Below, in pieces: positions 16,159 through 24,820 of a stretch of 64,000 nt of DNA. The position numbers and the translations under genes were made by a program. The stretch lies in assembly GCF_029263155.1 (NCBI RefSeq), contig NZ_JAJCYB010000120.1:117125-181124 (forward strand). Direction: 5' to 3'. Origin of the DNA: Pseudonocardia sp. GTDB lineage: Bacteria; Actinomycetota; Actinomycetes; Mycobacteriales; Pseudonocardiaceae. Each line of letters opens with the position of its first letter. Positions within the stretch are counted from its first letter, which is position 1. Below the pieces are notes generated by a model that was not told where the DNA came from, ran no database searches, and saw nothing but the letters and a program-made list of their open reading frames with translations.

Positions 16159-16509
16159 TCAGCGCGCGGCGGGCGCCCCGCCGCTGCTGCGCCGGGACCG
16201 GACGATCTCCACGACGATCGGCAGGAGCGACACGAAGACGATCAGGATCAGCATCAGCTCGATGTCGTCGCGGACGAACGCGAACCGGCCGAGCCAGAGC
16301 CCGAGCAGCGTGACCCCCGCGGCCCACAGGACGCCGCCGACGAGGGAGTAGGTGAAGTCGCGGCGGGCGTCCATCCAGCTGACGCCTGCCATCACCGTGA
16401 TGAACGTGCGGACGATCGGCACGAAGCGGCCCAGGACGATGGCCCGGGCGCCGTACCTGTCGAAGAACTCCTGAGTGCGGACCACGTGCCTGAGCGTCGT
16501 CACGGGCAC
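16159..16509 (-). pseudogene. DedA-family membrane protein, N-terminally truncated
   Basis: 116 residues that match only the second half of a DedA (SNARE-associated/VTT) protein. EFFDRYGARAIVLGRFVPIVRTFITVMAGVSWMDARRDF is the conserved Arg-rich motif, then a membrane helix (SLVGGVLWAAGVTLLGLWLGRF) and a last helix (MLILIVFVSLLPIVVEIV). Normal DedA proteins have about 200-220 residues, and the N-terminal helices with the acidic E..PIP-type motif are absent. Only 27 bases separate it from the next gene, so the missing part is not nearby. It is likely a decaying undecaprenyl-phosphate flippase relative; translation of the stub cannot be excluded. Confidence 0.7.
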
Positions 16510-16536
16510 GGGGCGAGACGGTACCGGGTAGGTGGA

Positions 16537-16755
16537 TCAGCCGAGCGTGGGCAGCAGACCCGGTGTCAGCAGCGACAGCAGGGCGAGTGCCGTCCCGAGC
16601 ACCGCGCCGCCGAGCAGAGCGATCACCAGCGCGGTGCGTACCGACGTCGCCGACGATCGGGCCGGTCCATCGCGCATCGGCGCGGCCGACCGGCCGCCCC
16701 CACGGGCCTGGGCCCGCAGTGCCTCGGACAGGCGACGTTCCGGATCGGCGGTCAT
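16537..16755 (-). CDS. Small single-pass membrane protein co-encoded with an ECF sigma factor
   Basis: 72 residues starting at ATG 16755, which overlaps the sigma-factor stop codon (ATGA). The cytoplasmic part is charged (DPERRLSEALRAQARGGGR). One membrane segment follows, SVRTALVIALLGGAVLGTALALLSLLTPGLL, and only a few residues lie outside. Position and topology suggest an anti-sigma or accessory factor, but it is far shorter than usual anti-sigma proteins and has no zinc-binding HxxxCxxC motif. Confidence 0.72.
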   Translation of the reverse strand: MTADPERRLSEALRAQARGGGRSAAPMRDGPARSSATSVRTALVIALLGGAVLGTALALLSLLTPGLLPTLG

Positions 16756-17339
16756 ACCGTTCCTCCTGCGGGGCGCAGCACGTGGGACACCGCGTCGAGC
16801 GCGCGGCTCGCCGTCGACTTCACGGTGCCGCGGCTGATGCCGGTGGCGTCGGCGATCTCGGCCTCCGACAGCCCACCGTAGTAGCGCAGCACCAGCACCT
16901 CGCGCTGGCGCGGCGGCAGCGTCGAGAGTGCGTCGACGACGGCCTGGTGCTCGGCGGACAGCATCGCCAGCGACTCCGCCGAGCGGGCGGTGACCTGGTG
17001 CGGCGGCACGTACTCGCGCGCGGTGCGGCGGCGGCGCAGCACCGACCGCGACCCGTTGACGACCGCCGTGCGCAGGTAGCCGACGGCCGCGGCCTCGTCG
17101 CGCAGCCCGGCCCAGTGCCGGTGCAGCCCGGCGAACGCCTCCTGCACCACGTCCTCGGCGGTGGCCGGGTCGTCGACGAGCAGCACGGCCAGGCGGACGA
17201 ACCGCATCCGGTGGTCGCGGTACAGATCGGCCAGCGTACGCGGCGCGTCGACCGGGCCGGGTTCGGGCGGGCGCGCGTCGAGGCGGCGCAGCCGGCTCAG
17301 TGTCTGCTCGACGGCGCGCTCGATACCGTCGGCGACCAC
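16752..17339 (-). CDS. ECF-type RNA polymerase sigma factor
   Basis: 195 residues from GTG 17339. Region 2 spans LADLYRDHRMRFVRLAVLLVDDPATAEDVVQEAFAGLHRHW (about residues 36-77, with the DxxxAEDVVQEAF core-binding motif). Region 4 spans LSTLPPRQREVLVLRYYGGLSEAEIADATGISRGTVKSTASRALDAV (about 140-185). The RQREVLVLRYYGGLSEAEIA pattern fits the SigE-like actinobacterial ECF group. It shares an operon with the small membrane protein and lies divergent from the aldolase gene. Confidence 0.92.
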   Translation of the reverse strand: MVADGIERAVEQTLSRLRRLDARPPEPGPVDAPRTLADLYRDHRMRFVRLAVLLVDDPATAEDVVQEAFAGLHRHWAGLRDEAAAVGYLRTAVVNGSRSVLRRRRTAREYVPPHQVTARSAESLAMLSAEHQAVVDALSTLPPRQREVLVLRYYGGLSEAEIADATGISRGTVKSTASRALDAVSHVLRPAGGTV

Positions 17340-17420
17340 GGGACCATGTTAGTGCCCCGCGCACCCGCCCCGGTGCGGGATACTGCCACCGGAACCGCGA
17401 CCGCTGAGGAGGCCTCACCC

Positions 17421-18452
17421 GTGCCTATCGCCACGCCCGAGATCTACAACCAGATGCTGGACAACGCCAAGAGCGGCCAGTTCGCCTACCCCGCCATCAA
17501 CGTGACGAGCAGCGAGACGCTCAACGCAGCCCTGCGTGGCTTCGCGGAAGCGGAGAGCGACGGCATCATCCAGGTCTCCACCGGCGGGGCGGAGTTCCTG
17601 TCCGGCACGCGGGTCAAGGACATGGTCGTGGGCTCGACGGCGCTGGCCGAGTTCGCCCACGTCGTCGCGAAGCAGTACCCGGTCAACGTCGCGCTGCACA
17701 CCGACCACTGCCCCAAGGACAAGCTGGACGGTTTCGTCCGCCCGCTGATCGCGATCAGCCAGGAGCGGGTGGACCGCGGGGAGAATCCGCTGTTCCAGAG
17801 CCACATGTGGGACGGCTCGGCCACGGAGCTGCACGAGAACCTGAAGATCGCCTCGGAGCTGCTGGAGCTGGCCGTGGCTGCGAAGATCATCCTCGAGGTC
17901 GAGATCGGGGTCGTCGGCGGCGAGGAGGACGGGGTCGCCAACGACATCAACGACAAGCTCTACACCGCCCCCGGCGACTACGAGGCCACGATCGACGCGC
18001 TCGGTGTCGGCGAGAAGGGGCGCTACCTGCTGGCCGCCACGTTCGGCAACGTGCACGGCGTCTACAAGCCGGGCAACGTGAAGCTGCGTCCGGAGATCCT
18101 CAAGCAGGGTCAGGAGGTCGCCATCTCCAAGCTCGGGCTCGCGGCCGACGCCAAGCCGTTCGACCTGGTCTTCCACGGCGGGTCGGGCTCGCTGATCGAG
18201 GAGATCCACGAGGCGCTCGACTACGGCGTGGTGAAGATGAACGTCGACACCGACACGCAGTACGCCTTCACCCGCCCGATCGCCGGGCACATGTTCGGCA
18301 ACTACGACGGCGTGCTGAAGGTGGACGGCGAGGTCGGCAACAAGAAGGCCTACGACCCCCGCTCGTACCTCAAGGCCGCCGAGCTGAACATGGCCGAGCG
18401 CGTCACTCTGGCCTGCGAGAACCTCCGGTCGACGGGCCAGAAGCTGACCTGA
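17421..18452 (+). CDS. fba: Class II fructose-bisphosphate aldolase
   Basis: 343 residues from GTG 17421 after GAGGAGG. Class II features include AYPAINVTSSETLNAALRGFAEAESDGIIQ, VALHTDHCPKDKLDG with the zinc-binding His and catalytic Asp, LEVEIGVVGGEEDG, ATFGNVHGVYKPGNVKL (second zinc His), FHGGSGSLIEEIHEALDYGVVKMNVDTDTQY (phosphate loop), and a KAYDPRSYLKAAE tail. It splits fructose 1,6-bisphosphate into dihydroxyacetone phosphate and glyceraldehyde 3-phosphate using zinc. The DedA remnant nearby recalls the fba-DedA pairing I remember from M. tuberculosis. Confidence 0.96.
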   Translation: MPIATPEIYNQMLDNAKSGQFAYPAINVTSSETLNAALRGFAEAESDGIIQVSTGGAEFLSGTRVKDMVVGSTALAEFAHVVAKQYPVNVALHTDHCPKDKLDGFVRPLIAISQERVDRGENPLFQSHMWDGSATELHENLKIASELLELAVAAKIILEVEIGVVGGEEDGVANDINDKLYTAPGDYEATIDALGVGEKGRYLLAATFGNVHGVYKPGNVKLRPEILKQGQEVAISKLGLAADAKPFDLVFHGGSGSLIEEIHEALDYGVVKMNVDTDTQYAFTRPIAGHMFGNYDGVLKVDGEVGNKKAYDPRSYLKAAELNMAERVTLACENLRSTGQKLT

Positions 18453-18596
18453 CCTGACCCGACCCCCGCTCCGGCAGGCGCCGGGGTGATCACCATTTCG
18501 GGACGCGCAGCGGGCTCCGGCACGCCTGCGCGTTCCGAGACGACGATCACGGCCTCATCGGCCCCCGCCCCGGGTCGTCGTCGGGCGTCGAGGGCC

Positions 18597-19769
18597 TCAG
18601 GCCTGCGGCGGCAGGTAGGCCGGGCGCGTGGCCGGGTCCGGCTCGGCGTAGTAGCGGTGGTAGACCGGTGTGAGTCCGCCGGAGACCGGGGGCACGATCC
18701 AGCTCCAGTCCGCCGGGCAGCTGCGCCCCGCACTCTCCTCGCGCTCGACGTGGGTGAGGAAGCGCTGGGACTCGCTGTGGTGGTCGGCCATGGTGACGCC
18801 GGCGGCGTCGAACGAGTGCTGCACCGCGCGCACCATCTCCACCAGCGCCCGGTCGCGCCACATCGTGCGCTCGGAACTGGTGTCGAGGCCGAGCCGCCGG
18901 CCGATCACCGGGAGCAGGTCGTAGCGGTCGGCGTCGGCGAGGTTGCGGGCGCCGATCTCGGTGCCCATGTACCAGCCGTTGAACGGAGCGGCCGGGTAGG
19001 TGATGCCGCCGATCTCCAGCGGCATGTTGCTGATCGCGGGCACGGCGTGCCAGCGCAGCCGCAGCTCGGCGAACCACGGCAGGTCGGGGTGCGACAGCGG
19101 CACCTCCAGCACCGCGTCGGGCGGCACGTCGTACATCTCCGGGGCGGCGTCCCCGCGGGAGACGACCAGTGGCAGGACGTCGAAGCGTCCGGGCGGGTCG
19201 GGTCGCTGCCATCCCATGCCGACGACGCGGTCGGTGAAGTCCACGTAGCGGCCGTCGCCGCGCACGTGCCCGCTCGCCGTGCGGTGACCGGCGTAGCGGA
19301 CGAGCTGGTCGTTGTGGATGACCGGACCCGGGTCGCCGGGCCGGTCCGGGGCGAAGATCGTGATCGCGGACCTGATCCGGCCGCCGCGGGTGGCGACGCG
19401 CAGGTGCTCGACGCACTCGGCGGCGACCTCGCCGGGCGCGGCCACGGTGCGCCGGTCACGCACGTGCAGGCTGTTCCAGTAGAGCCGCCCGATGCAGCGT
19501 GCGGCGTTGCGCCAGGCCACGCGGGCCCCGAAGCGCAGCTCGTCGAGCGTGTGCACGTAGGTGCCGCCGGCCTCGATCTCGCGGTCCACCTCGGCGAGCC
19601 GGGCCGCCAGCGTCTGCGCCGGTGTCGTCTCGGAGTGGAACTGCACGAGGAACGCCTCCGCCGCGGCGCGGTCGACCTCGCCACGCGGCGGGGCCGTCGT
19701 GGGCGCGTGGCTCACCGGACAGGTGCGCGGTGCCGGTACGACGGTGTCAGGATCCACCAGTGCCGTCAC
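18597..19769 (-). CDS. nos: Bacterial nitric oxide synthase, oxygenase domain only
   Basis: 390 residues. The haem thiolate site is AWRNAARCIGRLYWNSLHVRD with Cys92. FNGWYMGTEIGARNL holds the Glu that binds the arginine guanidinium. ADHHSESQRFLTHVEREESAGRSCPADWSWIVPPVSGGLTPVYHRYY covers the pterin/dimer region near the C-terminus. There is no reductase domain, as in other bacterial NOS, so electrons must come from host flavodoxins or reductases. The product is nitric oxide from L-arginine, used for antibiotic or oxidative-stress protection, or in biosynthetic nitration. No nitration partner gene is adjacent. Confidence 0.94.
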   Translation of the reverse strand: MTALVDPDTVVPAPRTCPVSHAPTTAPPRGEVDRAAAEAFLVQFHSETTPAQTLAARLAEVDREIEAGGTYVHTLDELRFGARVAWRNAARCIGRLYWNSLHVRDRRTVAAPGEVAAECVEHLRVATRGGRIRSAITIFAPDRPGDPGPVIHNDQLVRYAGHRTASGHVRGDGRYVDFTDRVVGMGWQRPDPPGRFDVLPLVVSRGDAAPEMYDVPPDAVLEVPLSHPDLPWFAELRLRWHAVPAISNMPLEIGGITYPAAPFNGWYMGTEIGARNLADADRYDLLPVIGRRLGLDTSSERTMWRDRALVEMVRAVQHSFDAAGVTMADHHSESQRFLTHVEREESAGRSCPADWSWIVPPVSGGLTPVYHRYYAEPDPATRPAYLPPQA

Positions 19770-19831
19770 ACACGCTCCTTGCTCGTCACTCCGCAGGCCA
19801 CCCCGACGGGGCCCCGGACATTACTACCCGG

Positions 19832-20527
19832 TCACTGTGAGAGATCGGAAGGTGGCCCGTCGCCACGGAGGTGGTAGAGGAGATCGTGCACGTCACGGCC
19901 CTCGATGCGGGCGCGCTCCTCGAACTTGGTGACCGGACGCCACGGTGGCCGCGCGACCACACCCCCCTCCAGCCGGGGATCGGCGTCGCACACGGTCCGC
20001 ATCTGGGTGGCGTAGTCGGCCCAGTCGGTGGCCAGGTGCAGGGTTCCTCCCGGCGCGATCCGCGACGCCACGAGCGCCACGGTCTCGGGCTGCACCAGGC
20101 GGCGCTTGCGGTGCCGGCGCTTGGGCCAGGGGTCCGGGAAGAAGATCCGTACGACGGCCAGCGAGCCGGCGGGAACCCGTTCGCGCAGCAGCGTCACGGC
20201 GTCGCCCCGCAGCAACGCCAGGTTGGTCAGCCCGGCGTCCTCGATGCGCATGAGCAGCTGGGCGAGGCCCGGCTCGAACACCTCCACGGCCAGGTGGTCG
20301 TGCTCGGGGGCGGCGAGGGCGAGCGCCGCCGTCGACTCGCCCATCCCGGACCCGATCTCCAGCACCAGCGGCGCCTCCCGGCCGAACCACACGACCGGGT
20401 CGTACTCCCCGGCGACGACGTCGGCCACGTCCCGCCCGTGCACCGGCCAGAGCCGGTCCCATGCCCGCTGCTGGCCCTCGGTCAGCCGGCTGCGGTGGTG
20501 CACGAACGTCGGGATGGTGGCGCTCAC
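19832..20527 (-). CDS. trmB: tRNA (guanine-N7-)-methyltransferase TrmB
   Basis: 231 residues from GTG 20527. It has PTFVHHRSRLTEGQQRAWDRLWP at the N-terminus, the S-adenosylmethionine loop VLEIGSGMGESTAALA, VRIFFPDPWPKRRHRKRRLVQPE (the family motif PDPWPKxRHxKRRL), and TDWADYATQM with PVTKFEERARIEGRDVHDLLY at the end. It methylates guanine 46 in the variable loop of tRNAs. The loop of the tRNA at 8911 (CCAGT) does contain a G, though it is offset from the standard place. Confidence 0.95.
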   Translation of the reverse strand: MSATIPTFVHHRSRLTEGQQRAWDRLWPVHGRDVADVVAGEYDPVVWFGREAPLVLEIGSGMGESTAALALAAPEHDHLAVEVFEPGLAQLLMRIEDAGLTNLALLRGDAVTLLRERVPAGSLAVVRIFFPDPWPKRRHRKRRLVQPETVALVASRIAPGGTLHLATDWADYATQMRTVCDADPRLEGGVVARPPWRPVTKFEERARIEGRDVHDLLYHLRGDGPPSDLSQ

Positions 20528-20600
20528 GACACCACAGGTTACGCAGCGGGTTTTCCCGTTCGGCCCCGCGGACCGGCTCCCGCCTGCCACCGTGTGTCCC

Positions 20601-21329
20601 ATGCGGGATCGATACGCCGAGGCGGTGGCCGCCCGCCGCGCCGAACTGCGCGGCCGGGAACGGCTGCTCGGACCCGGGCTGCGCGCCGAGCTGCGCGACG
20701 CCCTGGTGCTCGCCCGGGCCGGGGCCGCGGCCGCGACGGCCGCCGATCTCACCGACCTGCGCCACCAGATCGACGTCCGGCACGACCCCGCGCTCGTCGT
20801 GGACGCGGCCCGCGCGGTCGAGGTACGGGCGTACGCGCGGTGGGCGGCGGCGGCCGGCGAGGCGGTGCTACGGGTCGCGCTGCACCGGGAGTTGCCGGTG
20901 CAGTGGCCGGTCGCGGTCGAGCCTCCCGGTAGGGCCCTCCCGCAGCCACCGCCGCCGGTCCGGGTGCTCGACGTCGTGGCCGACGCCGGCGCCTGGCGGC
21001 TGGCCGTGCTTCCCGTCGCGGTGGCCCCGCTCACCGGCCCGGCGGGGCCCGCGGTGCTGCTCCCGGCCCTCGGTGCCGGGGTGCTGGTGCTCGCGACGGT
21101 GCTGGGCGCCCGGCGGGCCGCCCTGCGCCGCGCCCGGATGCGGAGCTGGTCCGCCGAGCTGCTCGTGGCGCTGCAGGCCCGGATCGACGCGGAACTCGGC
21201 AGGCGCACCGCCGCGCTCGCCGCCGACGTGGGTCCGGTACTGGAGGCCGCGGCCGCCCGCCGCCGGGCCGACGTCCGCGCCGAGCTGGCGCTGCTCGCGC
21301 CCCGGGAGGTGTCCGGTGCTCCCGCCTGA
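20601..21329 (+). CDS. Unknown protein with one or two C-terminal membrane segments
   Basis: 242 residues, starting MRDRYAEAVAARRAELRGRERLLG, with a very Ala/Arg-rich alpha-helical N-terminal half that may be coiled coil. A central Pro-rich stretch (PPGRALPQPPPPVRVLD) leads to hydrophobic runs at about residues 135-172 (AWRLAVLPVAVAPL and PAVLLPALGAGVLVLATVLGA). A charged helical tail follows. I recognise no domain. It is divergent from trmB and overlaps the small acidic gene downstream by 14 bases, so those two form a unit. Confidence 0.7.
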   Translation: MRDRYAEAVAARRAELRGRERLLGPGLRAELRDALVLARAGAAAATAADLTDLRHQIDVRHDPALVVDAARAVEVRAYARWAAAAGEAVLRVALHRELPVQWPVAVEPPGRALPQPPPPVRVLDVVADAGAWRLAVLPVAVAPLTGPAGPAVLLPALGAGVLVLATVLGARRAALRRARMRSWSAELLVALQARIDAELGRRTAALAADVGPVLEAAAARRRADVRAELALLAPREVSGAPA

Positions 21330-21597
21330 CCGGGCCCGCCGCCCCGCCGACGTGCCCGACTGCGCCGGTCCCGACGTCACCGCGGGTCTCGACAGCGACG
21401 CCGACGGCACCCCCGACTCGGTGTTCGCCGACGACGGGGAGGACCTGCTGCTGCACACCGACCTCGACGACGACGGTCTCGGCGACCAGATCCTGCGGAT
21501 CGGGCCCGACGGCGGCACGTCCGTCGAGGTCGAGGCCTGCGCCGAGCCGCCGACGCTGGTCGCGCTGCTGAGCCGCTGGTGGCGCGGCTGGTCCTGA
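21316..21597 (+). CDS. Small acidic protein with calcium-loop-like Asp repeats
   Basis: 93 residues from GTG 21316, inside the end of the previous gene. The middle reads LDSDADGTPDSVFADDGEDLLLHTDLDDDGLGDQILRIGPDGG, two DxDxDG-type loops like calcium-binding thrombospondin type 3 or dockerin-like motifs. The C-terminus has LVALLSRWWRGWS, possibly a membrane-seeking helix. There is no signal peptide. It resembles short actinobacterial proteins annotated only as domains of unknown function. Confidence 0.7.
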   Translation: MLPPDRARRPADVPDCAGPDVTAGLDSDADGTPDSVFADDGEDLLLHTDLDDDGLGDQILRIGPDGGTSVEVEACAEPPTLVALLSRWWRGWS

Positions 21598-21642
21598 CCC
21601 GGCCCTGCTCCGTCGGCCCGCCGTCCACGTAGGTTGGGGATC

Positions 21643-23145
21643 ATGCCGCTCGATCCGGAGTTCCGGGCCCTGCCGCTCGCCGCGCTCGCCGATGCCGCCC
21701 TCGGGCGCGCCCGTGAGCTGGGCGCGCAGCACGCCGACCTGCGCGTGGAGCGCATCGTCACGCAGTCGATCTCCCTGCGGGACGGTTCGGTCACCGGCGT
21801 CTCCGACGACGTCACCGTCGGGCTCGCGGTACGCGTGATCGTCGACGGGGTGTGGGGCTTCGCCTCGCACGGCGAGCTGACCACCGTGCGCGCCGTCGCC
21901 ACCGCCGAGCGGGCCGTGCAGGTGGCGCGCACGCTCGCGCCGGTGGCGATCGAGCGCGTGGAGCGCGCGGACGAGCCGGTGCACGCGGGCGTCGAGTGGA
22001 TCTCCGCATACGACGTCGACCCGTTCGCGGTGCCCACGCGGGAGAAGGTGGAGCTGCTCGCCGAGTGGTCGCGGCGGCTGCTGGCCTCCGACGGCGTCGA
22101 CCACGTACAGGCGGGCGTCGCGCAGGTCCGGGAGAACAAGTTCTACGCCGACCTCACCGGCACCTCCACCACCCAGCAGCGCGTGCGGATCGCGCCGTCG
22201 TTCACCGCGACCGCCGTGGACCGCGCCGCAGGTGGGTTCGAGACGATGAGCTCGCTGGCCCCGCCCGCCGGCCGCGGGTGGGAGTACCTGACGGGCACCG
22301 GCTGGGACTGGGACGCCGAGCTCGCGCAGGTGCCCGGGCTGCTGGCCGAGAAGACGAGGGCGCCGAGCGTCACCGCGGGGGCGTACGACCTGGTCATCGA
22401 CCCCACCAACCTGTGGCTCACGATCCACGAGTCGGTCGGGCACGCCACCGAGTACGACCGCGCCATCGGCTACGAGGCCGCGTACGCGGGGTCCAGCTTC
22501 GCCACGCCGGATCTCCTGGGCACCCTGCGCTACGGCTCCGAGCACATGCACGTCACCGGCGACCGCACCGTGCCGCACGGGCTGGCCACCGTCGGCTACG
22601 ACGACGACGGCGTGCGGACCACCGAGTGGGACCTCGTCCGCGACGGCACCCTCGTCGGCTACCAGCTCGACCGCACGTTCGCGCCGCGGCTGGGCCTGGA
22701 GCGCTCCAACGGGTGCGCGTACGCCGACTCCCCGCACCACGTGCCCATCCAGCGGATGGCGAACGTGTCGCTGCAACCGGACCCGGCGCGCGACACCTCC
22801 ACCGCGGAGCTGATCGCAGGCGTCGAGCGCGGGATCTACGTCGTCGGTGACAAGTCCTGGTCGATCGACATGCAGCGCTACAACTTCCAGTTCACCGGGC
22901 AGCGGTTCTTCCGGATCGAGAACGGCGAGCTGGCCGGGCAGCTGCGCGACATCGCCTACCAGGCCACCACCACCGACTTCTGGCGCTCGCTCGACGCCGT
23001 CGGCGGGCCGTCCACGTGGGTGCTGCACGGAGCGATGAACTGCGGCAAGGCCCAGCCCGGGCAGGTCGCGGCGGTGAGCCACGGCTGCCCGTCGGCGCGC
23101 TTCCGCGGGGTGAACGTGCTCAACACGCAGGAGGAGAGCGCCTGA
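21643..23145 (+). CDS. tldD: TldD-family metalloprotease subunit
   Basis: 500 residues from ATG 21643. The zinc motif is WLTIHESVGHATEYDRAIGYEAAYAG, whose HExxxH supplies the metal ligands. AVRVIVDGVWGFASH lies in the N-terminal domain, and VVGDKSWSIDMQRYNFQFTGQRFFRIENGELAGQLRDIAYQATT in the C-terminal barrel. TldD pairs with PmbA/TldE to degrade unfolded peptides, for example modified peptides or antitoxins. The stop codon overlaps the ATG of the next gene (TGATG), which encodes the partner. Confidence 0.94.
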   Translation: MPLDPEFRALPLAALADAALGRARELGAQHADLRVERIVTQSISLRDGSVTGVSDDVTVGLAVRVIVDGVWGFASHGELTTVRAVATAERAVQVARTLAPVAIERVERADEPVHAGVEWISAYDVDPFAVPTREKVELLAEWSRRLLASDGVDHVQAGVAQVRENKFYADLTGTSTTQQRVRIAPSFTATAVDRAAGGFETMSSLAPPAGRGWEYLTGTGWDWDAELAQVPGLLAEKTRAPSVTAGAYDLVIDPTNLWLTIHESVGHATEYDRAIGYEAAYAGSSFATPDLLGTLRYGSEHMHVTGDRTVPHGLATVGYDDDGVRTTEWDLVRDGTLVGYQLDRTFAPRLGLERSNGCAYADSPHHVPIQRMANVSLQPDPARDTSTAELIAGVERGIYVVGDKSWSIDMQRYNFQFTGQRFFRIENGELAGQLRDIAYQATTTDFWRSLDAVGGPSTWVLHGAMNCGKAQPGQVAAVSHGCPSARFRGVNVLNTQEESA

Positions 23146-24521
23146 TGCGACCGCAGGAGATCGTCGAGCGCACCCTCGCGGCGGCCGCGCACCTGCACGG
23201 GTGCGTCGTGCTCGTCCGCGAGTCGAGCGAGGCCGTGCTGCGCTGGGCCAACTCCACGATGACCACCAACGGGCACACCACGTCCGGCGAGGTCGCCGTG
23301 ATCGCGCTGGTCGCCGTCGAGGGCGGCACGGCGGCGGGGGTCGTCAGCTCCAGCGTGGTCGTCGCCGACGCGGCGCAGCTCGCCGACCTGGTGCGCGCCG
23401 CCGAGGCCTCCGCCCGCGACGCCGGCCCGGCGCAGGACGCGATGCCGCTGCCGACCCCGGTGACCAGCGACCCGGCCTGGGACGAGGGCGCCGCCGAGAC
23501 CTCGATCGGGGTGTTCGGGCCGCTCGCCGAGGGCCTGGCCGAGGTGCTGCGCGGCCCGCAGCGCCAGTACGGTTTCGCCACGCACGAGCTCGCCACGGTG
23601 TGGCTCGGCACGTCCGCCGGGGTGCGCCGCCGGTGGGTGCAGCCGACCGGGTCGGTGGAGCTGAACGCGAAGACGCCGGACCTCTCGGGCTCCGCCTGGG
23701 TCGGGGCGTCCACCGCCGACTTCGCCGACGTCGACGTCGTCGCGCTCGCGTCGGAGGCCGCCCGCCGCCTGGACTGGGGCACGCGCCGCGTCGAGCTGCG
23801 GGCCGGGCGCTACGAGACGCTGCTGCCCCCGTCGGCCGTCGCCGATCTGATGATCTACCTGGCCTGGTCGATGGAGGGACGACCCGCACAGGAGGGGCGC
23901 AGCGCGCTCGCCGGGCCGCACGGGCCGCGCGTCGGCGAGCGGCTGTCCGACCTCCCGCTGACGCTGGCCTGCGACCCGGCCGCTCCCGGGCTCGCCTACG
24001 GGCCGTTCCTGGCGACCACCCGATCCGGCGAGGGCGTCAGCGTGTTCGACAACGGCGCCGAGCACGGACGCACCGAGTGGGTCCGCGACGGCGTGCTCGC
24101 CGAGCTCGGCTACTCCCGCGCCGAGGCCGCCGAGTTCGGCACGGCGTTCACCCCGCCGGGCGACAACCTGCTGCTCACCGGCGGCAGCACCGTGCCGATC
24201 GAGGAGATGGTCGCCCGCACCGAGCGGGGCCTGCTGCTGACCTGCCTGTGGTACATCCGGCTGGTCGACCCGGCCACCCTGTTGCTCACCGGCCTCACCC
24301 GCGACGGCGTCTACCTGGTGGAGGGCGGCGAGATCGTCGGCGAGGTCGACCACAACTTCCGGTTCAACCACTCCCCGTTCGACGTGCTGCGCCAGACCAC
24401 CGAGGTCGGCGCCACGCAGCGCACCCTGCCGCGGGAGTGGAAGGACTGGTTCACCCGCGCCGCGATGCCGCCGGTCCGCGTGCCGGAGTTCACGATGTCG
24501 TCGGTGTCGCTGGGGCGGTGA
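23145..24521 (+). CDS. PmbA/TldE-family protein, TldD partner
   Basis: 458 residues translated from an ATG sharing its A with the tldD stop. It lacks the HExxxH zinc site at the position used by TldD, as expected of the non-catalytic partner. Shared features are the N-terminal VLVRESSEAVLRWANSTMTTNGHT, a central RYETLLPPSAVADLMIYLAWSMEG, and the C-terminal GGSTVPIEEMVARTERGLLLTCLWYIRLVDPATLLLTGLTRDGVYLVEGGEIVGEVDHNFRFN. The heterodimer probably forms co-translationally. Confidence 0.92.
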   Translation: MRPQEIVERTLAAAAHLHGCVVLVRESSEAVLRWANSTMTTNGHTTSGEVAVIALVAVEGGTAAGVVSSSVVVADAAQLADLVRAAEASARDAGPAQDAMPLPTPVTSDPAWDEGAAETSIGVFGPLAEGLAEVLRGPQRQYGFATHELATVWLGTSAGVRRRWVQPTGSVELNAKTPDLSGSAWVGASTADFADVDVVALASEAARRLDWGTRRVELRAGRYETLLPPSAVADLMIYLAWSMEGRPAQEGRSALAGPHGPRVGERLSDLPLTLACDPAAPGLAYGPFLATTRSGEGVSVFDNGAEHGRTEWVRDGVLAELGYSRAEAAEFGTAFTPPGDNLLLTGGSTVPIEEMVARTERGLLLTCLWYIRLVDPATLLLTGLTRDGVYLVEGGEIVGEVDHNFRFNHSPFDVLRQTTEVGATQRTLPREWKDWFTRAAMPPVRVPEFTMSSVSLGR

Positions 24522-24820
24522 CCGGAGACGACCGTCCGGACCCGGTCGGCCGGTTCGGGCGGCAGTGTCTCGGGCCCGCCGGCGTCTGCGCGCCCGCTCG
24601 GGCTTCGCGCGCCGCCGGCAGCGCGCGGAGCGCGGTTCCGCGCGCGGGACCACCGGGATGGGTGGTGCAGGTGGAGTGATCGGTCGCATACGCCGCGTGA
24701 TACACACCGTCGGGCGAACCCGGGCGCGGCGGTGCGCACCCGACCGGGGTGCATGCCGTTGACTGTGCGAACGCGCCGAGGACGTCGCGGGGAACCTGGT
24801 TCTAGAGAGAGGGCCTGCCC
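24522..24820. other. Intergenic region with a GC hairpin, no gene seen
   Basis: After pmbA there are 299 bases without a convincing gene. GCGCGCGGA at 24621-24629 pairs perfectly with TCCGCGCGC at 24637-24645 over a 7-base loop, and could terminate pmbA transcription. A TTGACT at about 24761 resembles a -35 box, but I see no good -10 at the right distance. GAGAGAGGG lies just before the next start. Confidence 0.5.

Noticed and set aside
23016..24679. Alternative plus-strand frames over pmbA
   Set aside because: They are shadow frames of Arg/Gly/Ala-rich composition; the PmbA frame holds the family motifs.
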